The notes: generated from the letters alone by a model not told the origin. A DNA stretch of 64,000 nt from Trochalopteron elliotii (GCA_024734555.1 JANPWX010000075.1:574081-638080), one strand, 5' to 3'; counted from the stretch's first letter, positions 12,791 through 26,242 are shown. Made by a program: numbers and translations.

Positions 12791-13280
12791 TCCCAAAACC
12801 ATCTCTGTGTCCAAACCCACCTGGCAGAGCTGCAGTCATCTCCATGTGACAGGTGGGGAAACTGAGGCACAGACCAGCTGTCACTCAGAACCAGGGAGCT
12901 GGGAAGTCATCAGAGCAGAGCTGGCTGTGGCAGGGAGCAGTGCTGGGAGGCCCCACTCCTTGGGAAGTGCTGCTGTCACTGCCTGGGGACAAGGGGACTC
13001 TGGAAGGAAACCCAGGCATGGCTCCCACCCCCTCTGCCCGTGGTTTGGTGTGGATGACAGTGTGAATCCAGCCCTGCTTACGCAGGAATTGTCACAAAAA
13101 GAGGCTCCTGCCCAAGGCTCCAGGATCTTCCTGCTTCCCAAGGGTAGGAAACACAGGGGGGACGGACGCACTTCAGTGCTCGTCACACTTCCCTTCCTCC
13201 ACAAGGAAACCGAGAGCATGGGAAAAGCTAAAATAGTTCAAAATAGGTTTGCTAATTTGAGATTTCTGGATAATGAACTG
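12791..13280. other. Unique-looking DNA
   Basis: No recognisable element. A long open frame passes through it into the following T/G-rich tract but has no protein-like features. Confidence 0.4.
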
Positions 13281-13283
13281 GGA

Positions 13284-13480
13284 TTTTTTGTTTGTTTGTT
13301 TGTTTGGGAGTTTTTTGGGTTTGTTTTTTTTTTTGTGTGTGGGGGAGGGTTTTGTTTGTTTGTTTGTTTCACTTTTTGTTTTTTTTTTTTTTTTTTTTTC
13401 TTTTTGGTGTTTTTTGTTTTGGTTTGGTTTGGGGGTCTTTTTGGTTTTTTTTGGTTTTTGGTTTTTGTTTTGTTTTTAAG
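13284..13480. repeat. T/G-rich low-complexity tract with (TTTG)n runs
   Basis: Two TTTG tetranucleotide runs (about 13288-13306 and 13349-13369), a T-run of about 20 (near 13378-13399) and further TG-rich sequence. Confidence 0.9.
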
Positions 13481-14974
13481 AAAATGCTGCCAGATCCCAT
13501 TGGTTACTACCACAGAGCCAGGGATCTGCACAGAAAGGATCAGGTAACTTGGAAAGACTGGATAACAGGAAAAGGACAAAATCTGGAAGAATGGCAGAAG
13601 GGCAGAACTTAAAGGGCTTTTAATAAAGTCTTTGCTCACGAAAAGAGCCTCAGCACAAACTCGCTGCCCCAGTAGGTCCCAGCATGACCACAAGCCACCA
13701 ATGTCACAAAATTAAAGTGAGTAACTCCTAAAATGTATTAAATGTGAGAATTTTAGCAGCAAAGCAGAAACCATGAGAGCTCTATTGTCATCCTGGCTAC
13801 CCAGCATCACTCACACCCCATGGGAAGGTGGAGAGGGGATGGGGCTGCCAGAAGTATCACCCACAGATGCACCTCAGGGAAGATCTGCTGTGGGCAAAGA
13901 TCACTGTTGCCAAGGGAACAAAAAAACCCCAATCCAACCCTAAACACTGTTATGGTATAAACAGGTCGATAAGAGCAGAACTGAGAAGATTTTAAAGGGA
14001 TAAGGTAGAAAGGGACTGGTGTGAAATCAAGGGAGCAAAAGGCCAAAGAAGTTTCTGCTCCTAGGAAATGAAATATGACACGAGGAAGGAGAAGGTCCCT
14101 GAACCTACAGCTTCTCAGATATTCAGTGTACAAACAGGGCAGGCAGCAAAGTTGGTGTTGTGGGACAGCCTGGAGCTGAGGTGGCCCATGGGAGCTGGAT
14201 GGGTGAGGAACAAGCACAGACAACCACAGCTCCTCCTCCCCTCCCCAGCAGGGACAGAGCTATGAAGATCAAGGCTTGCCTTCCTGTCAGGTTTAACCCC
14301 ATTAAATCAGCACACAGAGGAGGTGCCAGCCTGTTGTGCACACAACAAGGGATGCATCACGTGTGGTTACACTGAGCAGGGCAGGGGGAGCACCAACACC
14401 CCTCCCCTCACCCTCCTAACATGGAAACAGAGGTGGATCTGTCCTGGTCCCACTGTGCTCATCCCTGATGGTCCCAAACACCTCCCTGGGGATTGATGGG
14501 GTCACCCAGAGCTACCCCAGTGCTAAGGTGGGATTCAAGCCAGGGGTCTGACCCCACTGCTTGCTTGCAGGGAAGATGCAGTGGGTCAGCACCCTCTGTG
14601 CTGGGCTCCAGGGGCACATGGCTGGGCTGGGGGGCACAGCTCTGCCCCCTCCAACACCCTGTCATGGCCTCTGAGCCTCATCCCCTGCCAGGAGCAATCC
14701 CTCAGCCCACTGGTCTGGAGATCTGCAGGCACGGGCTGAGCTCACTGCAGTCCCATCACCTCACGCCAGCGCCCTGGCCCAGCCTGAAGCTTTTCATGCC
14801 AAGGCAGTGATTCCTGCTATTGTGAGTGCTGAGAGCCTGGAAAGGGAAATGCTGCCCCAAGCCTGGGCCAGGCACATCATCCCAGCCACCCTGGGCTCTG
14901 GGAGTGTTGCTTTTTATCTTCTTTTCTGCCAGAGTTGGGATTAAATGCCCAATTCTGTATTTTGTGTTTGGACT
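13481..14974. other. Unique-looking DNA, nothing recognised
   Basis: No exon, RNA or transposon recognised. Confidence 0.5.
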
Positions 14975-15345
14975 CAAGATGTTTATTTATTCTTATCTAT
15001 ATTACAGTCTCACAAGCCGTGAGCACTTCTAGCTAACAAAATAAAAATGGAGCAGTTTCTATCTCTCTCCAAGGCCTTTTAAGGATAAACTGTCCAATTA
15101 AGAAATGGCACCTAAATTATTTTTACTTTTAACCCAATAACCAACCACCTGTGGCCCAGAACGAGGACTTTTCTATCCAATTACAAAATACCACCAGACC
15201 CATGAAGAAGAAGGTGAAAAAGAAGGACTGGCCTCTGCCTTAAAACCTCCATCTTGCTTTATATCTATTACTATCTTCTAGAACCTTAAACTCTAAGTTT
15301 TCTACCATGTGATACCACACACTTCTGTTCAAGCCAGTGCTATCA
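14975..15345 (-). mobile_element. Endogenous-retrovirus LTR, minus orientation
   Basis: Read on the minus strand the block has GATATAAAGC (complement of 15256-15265), a conserved-looking U3/R body, CCTTAAAAGGCCTTGGAGAG, and AATAAATAAA (complement of 14982-14991) close to its 3' end. The tandem polyadenylation signal near the 3' end is also present in the solo LTR at 28.6 kb. Boundaries and family are approximate. Confidence 0.55.
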
Positions 15346-17416
15346 CTCAATTTTGGAAGTCTTTTCCACGGCCTCAGGTCAATGAAGTGTTTGCTTGGGG
15401 GTCAGTGCCTGCCAGCACAGACAGTCTGGAATTCTCAGTGCCCAGAGCTCCAGCACAGAGGGCCGTGGTGTCCCCATGTCACTGGTGGAGCAGCCCACGT
15501 GCCTGGGAGGGGAAAAGGGGAGGGAAGGGAAGCACAGCTCCTTGGTGTTGATTAAACAGCAGGGGACACTTGCAGAGGAAGGAAATGGAAAGAGGATCAG
15601 GAACTGCATCTGCCTGAACCTCAGGCAGTTAAAACAAACTCAGTCTCAAGCTCTTGCTCTTCTCAGTTTCAGGTCAGACTTTTCTAAGAACCTGGGAGGT
15701 GCAATGTAGGATCCAAGCAGAAAACTGACTTAGTTACTTTAATTATTTTTCAAAAAATTAATTCTTAATTACTGCTTTTTAACATGAAGGCCAAACAGGC
15801 ACAGAACTCAGTGTCTCATGACAGCACAGATGTTTTAATAGAAACAAGAGGCTTCAGAAATCCTGCTCATCCTTAATGAGTTTAACACACACAGGGCTCA
15901 GCACGTTTCCTTTGGAAAACCTTCCTGCGTGCTTGACTCCAGAGGGAATTGCAGTGCCTGGGCCTTGGGGTAGGGAACACCTTTTCACTGCTCGCACCCT
16001 TCTGGTAGTTGCAGGGGGAGAAGAGAAGGAGAGGGTCAGTCAGAACATTGAATCCCTTGGAAAGAGGCCATTTCCAGCACTGTCAGCTTCCCAGCAGCCC
16101 CTAATTAGGGAGAATTTGCAGGAATAAATAAACTGGCAGCACTTACATGCGTGCACTCCCCTTCCAGATGTGCATGTCTCACTTTCACGTGGTGTCCCAG
16201 GCAGGGCTGGAAACTCCATCCCCACAGAGCCAGGGCAGGAGGCCGGCACAGCCCAGCCCTGCAGCCCCAGGGGTACAAACCCCACAGCATCCTGCCTCCC
16301 CCACACATCCCAGCTGCCCTGGGCACTGTCCCTCACCCCTGCAGTGCTCCCCATCCCTCTCCCATCACACGTGGCCCCCAGACATCCAGAGGACCCTCCC
16401 AGCCCCACTGCAGGGCAGGGCATGAGCTGGGGAATTGGCCCTTCAGCCCCTGCTGCTCCCTCAGCCGCCTCCTCACGACCTTTTCAACCCAAAACTTTCC
16501 AGTCATAAATATACCAGCCTCATGGCAGGAAACTTGCTTTTCTTATGCTGCTCCCCTGCTTCTCAGAGAGGCATTTCCAGCAGCTCCAGCCCCCAGTTGT
16601 TTCTCCCCGCTCCTCTGAGATATTCCAGGCACGCAGAGAAATCTGCTGCAGCATAAAGACCCTAAAACTCCCTGTAAAGGCTCAGGAAGCACCACAAGCT
16701 GCAGGTCAGGCCTCAGGAGCAGCTGTACCTCCCGATTTCCCTGCTTCATCAGGATTTTATTATTATTATTATTATTATTATTCCTTTTTGACATAAAGCA
16801 GTTTGATAAGAACAATTCCCAGATGGAGCCGCAGCCCCACGCCCACTCAGCTTCCTCTGGGCAGCATGGACACAGTGTGGGAGCTCACTGCACAGCAGGA
16901 GGAGGACACGAGGGCAGGGGGAGAGGAAGGAGAGGAAGAATGAGCACAATTTTCCTTTCCTTTTAAAGGTTTAGGCAGATGGCAGCCAAAGCACCAGTGG
17001 GGATGCTGAGGTGTGATCAGCAGCATCCACACAGCACCAAGCACCACTGGCAGCTTCCCTTTGCTCCAGCTCCACCACAGGGCTGGGGAAGGTGCACAAG
17101 TGGACAGGAATTGCTGTCAAAGTCCGTGGGGTGTCTCCTTGCAGATGGGAATGTGGATGCCCTGCAATGGTCTGGCCAGGGGAAATGCCCTCAGCTCCAC
17201 CACTGCTGCCTGGGAGAGCCTGGCAGGTCCAACATGGGCACACACAAAATTAGGCAGGATTGGTGGAGTTAAACTGCTGAGCTGGAGGAGAGCAAATGGG
17301 AGAGAGATGAACCACCCTGGGGAGCAGCTCAGCATGGGCAGGGTCTGCCTTGGCTGTTACATCTCATCAAAACATCCTCTTGAAAAGTCTATGACAGCCC
17401 TCTCAGACTTGCACAA
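15346..17416. other. Unique-looking DNA with one microsatellite
   Basis: Nothing recognised apart from the (TTA)n run listed separately. Confidence 0.5.
16757..16782. repeat. (TTA)n microsatellite
   Basis: About eight to nine uninterrupted ATT/TTA units. Confidence 0.95.
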
Positions 17417-17606
17417 AACACATCCAAGGTAACTCCCACTAACCACATCCCAGGATGATCCCAGACACATCCAAGGTAACTCCCACTAACCAGATCCCAG
17501 GATAATCCCAGACACATCCAAGGTGACTCCCATTAACTACATCCCAAAATGATCCCAGACACATCCAAGGTGACTCCCACTAACTACATCCTAGGACAAT
17601 CCCAGC
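17417..17606. repeat. 47-bp tandem repeat, four copies
   Basis: CATCCAAGGTRACTCCCA recurs at 17421, 17468, 17515 and 17562, an exact 47-bp spacing. The copies differ at scattered positions (for example AACCACATCC, AACCAGATCC, AACTACATCC). Confidence 0.95.
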
Positions 17607-20496
17607 AGGATCCAGTGATGGATGGGGCCAAGCTGTGCTGGGCACCACTAAAGAAACCACCTTGAGCTGTGGGTTCAAGGGATCTACCCCAAATAAAGAC
17701 AGCTCAGCCTCCAGTTGCCTCTCCTGCTGGAAAAGCATGGCAAGGGGAATGGCAGAGCCCCCTCCAACCAGGTCTCCCACAGCATTTTTCCCCAATTCAT
17801 CTTGCAGATACCCAGCACTGCCTACTCAGCATCTCCTACAGATGCAGAAGTTTCACAGCTGATTTAAAATCTGGAGTTTTTTTTTTTTAAAAAAAGCAAT
17901 GAGTCAATGTTTTTAGGGGAATTTCCCTCAGCTTCCTCTCCCTTTCCCCTGCTCAGCCCTGCTGCCTGCCCCAGACCCTGCCTGAGGCTTCCCCACTGCA
18001 GGGCACTTGTTCCTGCTTGGATTAAATCATTGCTGCAGGAGAGAACTGATGCTGCCACCACCCCCCCAGGCTCACCCTGTCTGCTGGAACAGACTATCAA
18101 ACACCCAGCCTCACCCTGAGCAGGACAGCACCTGGGCTTCCCCCTCCAAACTGCCCCAGTGCAGCTTTCCATGAGCCACAACTGGCACACACAGCTGGTC
18201 ACTGGGGATTTCAGCCTCCTGAGACAAAAGAGGATTGAAAAAAATAGAAAAAAAAAATCAACCAGGAGATGTGCTGCAAGCAGGCCAAAAGCAGGACCCA
18301 TCCAATGTTTCCCTAAATGGAAAAGAGGCCCGTGAGCACACTGGGGGCAGAGCACCAGGCACAGAGAGAGGGCACCAAGCCAGGAGGGAGAGGGGGAGAT
18401 TTCCAGCAAGCAATGCAAGGGGAGAGAAACTCCCCACTGGCAACCCCCCAGCAAGCAGAAAAACCCTAGAGATGGGCTGAGTTTGGGGGTCTGGAGCAGA
18501 GCAAAGCTGAGCTGCCCCCAGCTGTGGGACACAGCCCTTCCTGGGGCTGCTGGGCAATCAGCTCTGACACTCGTGTTTCCAAAGGAGCACAGCAGAGTTC
18601 AAATGTCCTGGAGGAGCAGAGCTGGCCCTGCTCCTTTGCAGTGACAGCCAGGGCTGGGCTCTCTCTCAGCCTGGATGCTGCCCATCTTTTTTGTGGCAAA
18701 GCCCAGTAGGGGAAGGGGAACAGGGGAAATTCTCCTCCCCAAGGAGATGTGCTCAGTGCCATCACACCAAGCCATGCCACACGCAGGTCTGTGTTCTCTC
18801 TTCTGCCATCTCCAGACTGCAGGCACCACTTTCCACCCCATCACTCACTCCCCCTCTGAAACTCAGCATTACCAAGCTGGCTTTTTTTATAAATTCATCT
18901 TACCAAGTGCCCATAATAACCACACCAGGTCAGGGAGTATTGGACTTGATGTTCCACCAAAAGAATTAAAGTGCCCTCTTTTACGAGAAGTTAAAATAAG
19001 GTAGAAACTAATTCTGAAATGTTTTTCCTTATAAAGGAATGACAGGAGGAAAGAGCTGGATGCATTAAGCATCAGCCTTTCTCGTTCAGCAGGGACTGGC
19101 AGTGTCTATAAACTCAGGGGATGTTGTTATTCCCAGAAAAATCCTCACAGACAGACCAACACAGCCAGGTTTACCTTGACACAAAGGAATAACCTGCCAG
19201 ACCTGTGCTCTGTCCTTTAATATCTTCCTTCTCCTCACACCTCCAAAAAAAAACAAAAAACCCTGCACCACAGAACCCCCGGGCTGGTTGGTTCAACGAT
19301 GAGATGACATTCCTGAGAGACAAATAAAACTGCCCTGCTGCCTCCTCCAGCACTGGGGGCCCTGGGGAGCACTCTGCTGCAGAAACATGTGCCTTGGCTG
19401 ATCAGCAACCCCCTCCTGCAAGGAGGACCTTAACCAGAGCAGGGACACTGCCCAGCAGCTCCAGCCACGGGTGTGCACATCCCAACCAAGGGCATCTCCT
19501 CTGCTCTGCTCCACTTGGGGAGGTGCTTTCCAAACAAACCTTCTCCACAGCGCCTGCTTGGAGCTTGGGAAAGCCTCTCCTGCCAGCTGGAGGCCAGACA
19601 GCAATCCCTGCACTGCAGACAAGTGCTAACAGCCCAGAGCAGCCCTGGGCACTGCTCAGAGCCAGAGATGGTGACCCCAGGCAGGAGCAGGGCTGAGCTG
19701 TCCCCATTGTCACCACCCCCTGCACAGCCCAGGCACTCAGAGAGCTCTGTAAGAGGATGCTCTGGTGCAGCTCTGGTGATCCAGGCCTCATGGAAGCAGC
19801 CAGAGGGCAATTTGCACATAAACAGCCAATTAGCTGCAGAAAGAGATGCCCACTTGGTCGCTTGCCATCCTGGAGACAGATTTAAGACATGCGGGAATTC
19901 AATCTCCGGTCCAGATATCACTGTGGCCAAACAGGCCACCTCCTTCCCTGGCCTCTGGGAGAGCCTCTGGCAGCACAATAAAAGGAGTATTTAGCAAAGC
20001 TACAGGCTGGCTTGAAAAAACTGGAGGCCAATGAGGCGTTTTGCAGCCAAGCTTCGTATAAACACATTGATAATGCTGTGAGCATGGGGCTGGGAGGAGC
20101 AGGGCTGCACAGCAACAGCAGCCCTCTGTCTGCCTCAAGAAAGCCCCTTTCTTGCCATGCACATGTTTAATCCATGATCTGTGCCTGCTGCCAGCCACAG
20201 TCATACCAAAACCTGCTCACCTCATCTGTCTTTCCACACATGCAGGGATGTGAGCGAGGCAGGAGCTTGTTCCCAAACCCTTTCTCTGCTCTGTGCTGGC
20301 CTGCTCTGCCCTGAAACCTCCACCCTGTCCTCACCAAACACCTTCCTCAGGGTTTAACACACAGGTGGGGGGCCACTGGTGTGCAGCAGCCTCAGCACCC
20401 TCATGTCAGAGGTGGGGAAAAGCTCCTGTGTGAGCAGCTTTGATGGGGCTCACCTCAAACAAACTCTCAGACAAGAAGATCCATTTCTGTGCCCTG
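17607..20496. other. Unique-looking intronic DNA, no gene seen
   Basis: No exon or transposon recognised. The 19800-20060 segment is AT-richer, with several CAATTAG/TAAA-type motifs. It has the look of a non-coding conserved block, but this cannot be tested here. Confidence 0.4.
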
Positions 20497-20607
20497 TCAT
20501 GGGATCATGGAATGGTGGGGGTTGGAAGGGACCTTTAAGGCCATCTAGTCCAACTCTCTGCAAACAGGCTGGTCTTCAACTAGATAATATTGCTCAGAAA
20601 CCTGTAC
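20497..20607 (-). mobile_element. CR1 LINE 3' fragment
   Basis: Plus strand shows GGTTGGAAGGGACC, then CATCTAGTCCAAC and CTTCAACTAGAT, the reverse complement of a typical CR1 3' UTR. About 110 bp remain. Confidence 0.9.
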
Positions 20608-22929
20608 AGCCCATCCAGGGGACACATCTGTGCCCTGCTGCCTCATAGGCAGAGGGGCTGGGGGACAATCCAGCACCAAAACTCAGTGTCACCTCTTGCT
20701 CACAGAAACTTTCCTGTCCCCACGTCCCCACTGCACCTCTCAGAGAGGGGCTGTCCCAGCTCTGTGGGCAGGAAACAGCCTCACCAGCCACAGGATCAGA
20801 GCATCCTCGGTGTGCTGAGGATTTGGGACACTCGGATTCACCTTTGGTCACGTTGGTGCAGCCCCAGAATAAAGTGTGCGTGCCCATCCCTGGCAGATCT
20901 GCCTTGATGTGGCTGTCACTCTGATCTGTGTCGCTCAGCAGCTTTGCTGATTGCTTGAGAAAAGTCAGGTTTGTGCAGCTCCTGGTCCCTGAGCTCAGCC
21001 AGCCGTGCACTGCCTGCAGTCATCTCCAGCTGCAGGGGACAGACACAAAACTCTCGTCCTGGCATGGGGGAGACAACAGCAGCACGAGTCAAACTCCTGG
21101 AAATACACTCTGAAGACATTCCTGGAGCTCAAACAGCCCTTCCCCCTCAGCTCCTGCTGCCACCCTGCATCCCTCACACCTGCTGAGCACCTGCCACCAC
21201 CCCAGAGTCATCCCCGTGTCACCATAAACATTTCATTACAACTATGGAGCAAGCACTTCAGGCACAATGAATATTCATGCTGCCTTCCACAGCGGTGGAG
21301 TCCCAGCACAGCACAAGCTCTGCAGAGCCTTCTCTACCCTCTCACAAGGCACTAAAGCGTGGGAGTTGAACAAGGATCTGTATTATCCACTAAACCACAG
21401 GATGAGCTCTGCAGGAACTGGCAGGCTGGATTGTTTCCAGTTGCTAAAGAAGGCAAAAAGTCCAGCCCAGTTCTCTCGTGCCAGATGTGTGGAGCATTTG
21501 CAGACTTGAGAATGTGAAGAGACCCCAGCCCCATCCTGAGAAGCAGGCAGGGTCCCTTAAACACCCCCAGCAATGCCTGTTACTCAGAGGCAGAGTGGCA
21601 CTCTCATTCAATTCTCTTTATTTTCCTGAATTAGGCATTACAAAAGCATTTTGAAGACAGTGCTTTCCTTCTAGGTCTTGCAGGCTGATAGAGACAAGAG
21701 CTGGCAAAACTCAAGGAAGGCTGTCAAAGGAATAAAGCAAAATAAACCCCTCACCTTAGAAGGAAACAGCCACAGCCTCTGAGAAAGGAATAAAGTAAAA
21801 TAAACCCCTCATCTTATAAGGAATCAGCCACAGGCTCTCCACAGTGTAGAACAGCCAGGGCTTTGCCTGGGAAGGGCTGACTGGAGTTCACACAATGGAA
21901 CAGAGGATGGTAACTGGGGATGAACTGGGCATTTCCAGGGAGAAACATCCCAAGCCAGACACAATTCTAGGTGTTCCACACAGTCTGGAGCTTCCAGAAG
22001 TTTCCCACCCCAAAGACAAGGACCTCTTTGCATCTTATCACCACTCCTGATCTTCTCCCTGACGATAACTCTGCCTTTCAACCTCATCCAAAGGCAGACT
22101 GGATGTCTGTATCTTTCCTCCATCACAAGGCTCCCCCAGCCCATACCAGTCACACAAGCATGAATTTCCAGACCCAGCAGATTTTCAGCATTTACAGGAT
22201 ATCCCTTTGGTGCATCTCCTGAGGGAGCTGTGCAGCTCTCCTGGAGCAGCACTGGAAAATCCCACAGGAACAACCATCAAGCTACCCAGACTTCAGTTTT
22301 GAGGACAACAAAATCTTCCAGCCTGGCAATGAAAGAACCCCACTATATGTTAACTGTGTTTCCTTTGCCTCTGATCCTCACACCCAGAGCTGGGAGCTCC
22401 TGGCAGCCAAGCCACTCACAGTAAGCTCTGCCTCAGCTGCAGAGCCAAGGAAACCCCTGTGGATCACAGCCTGTTGCTGCATGTGCTGTCAGAAAGGCAC
22501 AGAGTGTCAGGAATCACCCAAAAGGCCAGGCCCTGTCACAAATGATCCAGACTTACTGCTACTCTCCTTCCCTGAGGGAGCTGGAGATCTCAGAGCACCC
22601 TGGCTTTGGGGCAAGCCCATGAGCTGCAGCTCCTCAAAGCCCACGTCCTGCTGCTCCACTTTCCCGCTCCACCCAGCCCCAGCAGCTCCCAGAGGTGTGG
22701 CATCCTCCTTTGCCTGCCAGCTTGGAGATAAACCTCCACTCCTACGCCTTCCTTGGGAGGCAAACCTGATTGTGGTGGAGAGGGAGCGCAGCATCCTGAA
22801 CTGCTGGAAAGCCACACCTGCAGGAGGGCACAGGGAGCTCAGACACTCAGCTGGAGCCACACAAGCAAACCCAAACTCCCCAGGATGACCCTGCTGGCCT
22901 CTCACCATGTGTGGGTCAGCTCCCAAAAT
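20608..22929. other. Unique-looking DNA with a 58-bp duplication
   Basis: Apart from the duplicated segment at 21726-21841 nothing is recognised. Confidence 0.5.
21726..21841. repeat. 58-bp tandem duplication
   Basis: AAAGGAATAAAG begins at 21726 and again at 21784. The two copies match over most of their length (AATAAACCCCTCAYCTTA, CAGCCACA). Each copy carries two AATAAA hexamers. Confidence 0.9.
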
Positions 22930-23180
22930 CACCACAGATTCACAGAATCACCAGGTTGGAAGAGACCTCCAAGACCATGGAGTCCAACCCAGCCCCAACA
23001 CCTCAACTAAACCATGGCCCTGAGTGCCACATCCAGTCTTTGTTTAAACACATCCAGGGATGGTGACTCCACCACCTCCCCGGGCAGACTATTCCAGTTT
23101 TCTATGAAAAACTTCTTCCTAATATCCAACCTATACTTCCCTTGGTGCAGCAGCAGCAGGCACTGGGATGGTCTAAAGCC
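22930..23180 (-). mobile_element. CR1 LINE 3' fragment
   Basis: Starts on the plus strand with AGATTCACAGAATCACCAGG, then GGTTGGAAGAGACCTCCAAG. It continues through the CR1 3' region (CATCCAGGGATGGTGACTCC, CTTCTTCCTAATATCCAACC). About 250 bp, a relatively well-preserved copy truncated at its 5' side. Confidence 0.92.
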
Positions 23181-24863
23181 ACCTCACACCCCACAGCAGG
23201 ATCCCCATGGCCTTGCCTTGCCCAATGTGGCTCCCATCCCTTCCCAACCTCCTGGAGCTCCCAAAGCTTCTGGGGCAGCTCTGCTTCTTGCAGGGGACTG
23301 TCAGCAGTTTGCAGATTGCATGTCCCAGCCTGGGCTGTGAGGGAAGGATGTTTATGTAACCCTGGGAAAACGCCGAGCGCAGCAGGATTGCCCGGGAATA
23401 CTGCAGGAGCTGCTGGAGCTCTGACAGCCACGTCAGCCCACATCTCTGCCCTTAACTCAGAATAATAAAAGGGCAGCTTCCTATTTAATGGAAAATAGCA
23501 AAGTCCTTGCAATGCAAGATGTTCTTGTTCGTGGCAGATGCAGCTGATGAGCGCAGTATTAAATCCAAGTGGCCACTTCCAGCACTTCCTGAGAGAGAGC
23601 AGCTCCCCACAGAGCCAATTCTGCATCTCTGCTGGAAAACACCAGGTTTGTTCATTGTTGTTGGTTTCTCTTTAATTTCTTGAAGCCAGTTTCTTTTCCA
23701 AGCCACTAATAGGACTGAAAACCAGTCTGCTTTATTGCTTAAGTCCATGCAATACCAATGAAAGGGCTATGAAGGGGATGTTTTTGATGGGTTTGATTTT
23801 GGTGATGGATCTGACATATCTGCTTGAAAAAAGAAAATCTCATTTGTGAGCAGCAGTCTGCCTTGGAAATCAGCTTTACAAATATTGCCAACTCCTGATG
23901 TTAATTAACTTTGCTAACAATGAGAAAAGTACTAAAAGCATCCAAAAAGCAATGGAGAGCAGGTCAGGCACCTGGGAGTCAACATCTAAAGAACCTGGAA
24001 GGAAACATGTTAGAGTCACTGGGAGTTGAGGACCTCAGACAGGCAGAGGTGGGAATGGCAGAGGTACCTGGGTTTCAGATGGAGGTGATGCCTCCACACC
24101 TCATCTTCACCATCCTCACACAGATTACCACACTCTACATGTCCCCAGACACTGCTGACCTCTACAGTTCAATGCAATGCCTATTTCATATTTAAGCAGA
24201 GAAGGAAGCATGAGAGACAGTTCAATTAACTCAAACAGCTTCTCCCAGATGGCCAGAGGCAATCAGGGAACAGTCCTGCTTCTGCTGGTCCTTCCCAGCT
24301 GCACAAAGATTGTGCATCACCACCTGAAGGGATGCAGGGAGAAGCAGAAACCTGAATTTCAACTCAAAACACAACATGAACTTCTGCCAAAGTTCAGGCA
24401 ACCTCTGCCCCCTGAAGCTATCCTTGGGTTCACCCTGGATTTGAAGGTGGAGTTTGACAGGAAAAGCTGACACCTCAGATGCACTCCTGTGTCAACAGCT
24501 ACAACTTTTTACTTCATGGGGAAAGCTGTCAGGAGAACCTCCTGTCACTGCCAAGGTGCCTTTGAACAGTGTGTCCAACACAGAACTGGATTTCCCATGA
24601 TTTATGTTGGGCAATGTTCTCTGCTGCTGGGGCACAGAGGGGCTCCCAGCAGAAAGAGGGCACTGACAGCCACCAAAACAACCTGCAGCCTTGTACGAGA
24701 GGGGGCTGGCAAAGAAAAGGGGTAGCTGCTCAGGTTTGATGGATAATTAGTGCTGTAGGGTGAATCCTTCAGTGCAGAAAAATGGGTGCCCTGCCGTCGA
24801 CCCTTTGTTTGGATTCACATGTCTGTGTGAGCAACAAGCAGCAAAATAAACCTTTTCTAGTTA
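23181..24863. other. Unique-looking DNA, nothing recognised
   Basis: No exon, RNA gene or repeat recognised. A small CpG patch with CACGTCA occurs near 23430. Confidence 0.5.
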
Positions 24864-25003
24864 TCACAGAATCACAAAGTGATTTGGGTTGAAGGGACCT
24901 TAAAGATCATCTTGTTTCAGCCCCTCTGCCATGGGCAGGGACACCTACCACTATCCCAAGTCCCATCCAACCTGGCCTTGAACACTTCTAGGGATGGAGC
25001 ACA
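24864..25003 (-). mobile_element. CR1 LINE 3' fragment
   Basis: TCACAGAATCACAAAGTGAT, then GGGTTGAAGGGACCTTAAAG and CATCCAACCTGGCCTTGAAC, the reverse complement of a CR1 3' end. About 140 bp. Confidence 0.9.
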
Positions 25004-25740
25004 CACAGGCTCTGGCAGAGGAGCAAATCCTGGGTCAGCAGGCAAACCTGAGCTTTAGCAGAGACAGAGCAGGGCTCGGGTCTCTGCTGGCCTGCACTGG
25101 GAAACTGCACACAGAGAGAGGAGGGGGAGGAAGGCAAGGAGCCAAGAGAGGGAGAGCTCAGGCTGAGACCCCACCCTTGCTGCTCAAACCCTCCTCATAC
25201 CCCTCCTGCTGCCTCTGAGGCCCTTTTCTCCAAAATACCTTTTCTTCCTGCAGGCCTGCAGCACTTGTGTGATTCCCACAGCTCTCTGGCAGCCCTTCAG
25301 CCCCCACAACCAAACCAGCTCTGCATCACCCACTGTCAAATATCCCCTTCCTCCACCCCTTGTGCCTCTGGCTGTCACCTTCTGCCCTTGTGCAGGGCAA
25401 GGTAAAGTTTCCTCTCCAGCTGCAGACAAAGGGCCATTCTGAGCAGTGCTGAGATGAAGAGGGAGCTGTGGAGCTGTGACAGAGGTGAGCAGAGGACACC
25501 AGAGCTGGGTCTTACCCAACCTGGGGATCAACCATGAGATGAAGAGCAGTTTGAGCCCTGCAGCTGCTGCACAGCCCTGATGCACAGGTGTACCCACAGC
25601 AAGACAAGAACAGTGCCTTGACACAACCTCTTGCTGTGTCATTTTGGGGCAAGGCCAAAGCACACAGCTCCATCAGTGCTCAGGGAACATCCCCCATGGC
25701 CTCACAGCACAGCCAGCACAACGCCCCAGCACAGAGCCCA

Positions 25741-25920
25741 GTGCCACCAGTAACACCAGTTACTGCAGCAGACAGTCACTGCAACACCAGTGACACCAGT
25801 TACTGCAGCAAACAGTCACTGGAACACCAGTAACACCAGTTACTGCAGCAAACAGTCACTGGAACACCAGTAACACCAGTTACTGCAGCAAACAGTCACT
25901 GGAACAACAGCAACATCAGG
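25741..25920. repeat. 40-bp tandem repeat, four full copies plus partial ends
   Basis: YRACACCAGTTACTGCAGCA starts at 25751, 25791, 25831 and 25871 (40-bp period). The third and fourth copies are almost identical. A degenerate copy begins at 25911. Confidence 0.95.
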
Positions 25921-26242
25921 TACTGGAACAAATAGATGAGCAGAGGGGAGAGGGCCCCTTTGGAGGAGGACAAACTGCACTTCAACAGGCTCCTCCAGTG
26001 GGAGAAGGGCTGAGGAGGTGCAAGAACAGGATCCAGGTGCAGCCCTTTGGATGGAAACACCTCCTACAGCACTGGGCTGTGCTGCAGAGGGGAGCAGGGA
26101 GGGAAGGGTTTCCTGGTCTGTGGCCAACACTGCTGTTTATGGAGGATATGCCTTCCCCAGGGTGTGTTTGAACAGAGCATGAGGCTCACAATTTCATAGT
26201 TCACTTTCCCTCTCCACCCACCAGGAACTTCTCATATTTTCT

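Noticed and set aside
12669..13547. 292-codon open frame
   Set aside because: Its C-terminal half is Phe/Val/Leu from a T/G-rich tract and its start lies in an LTR-like element.
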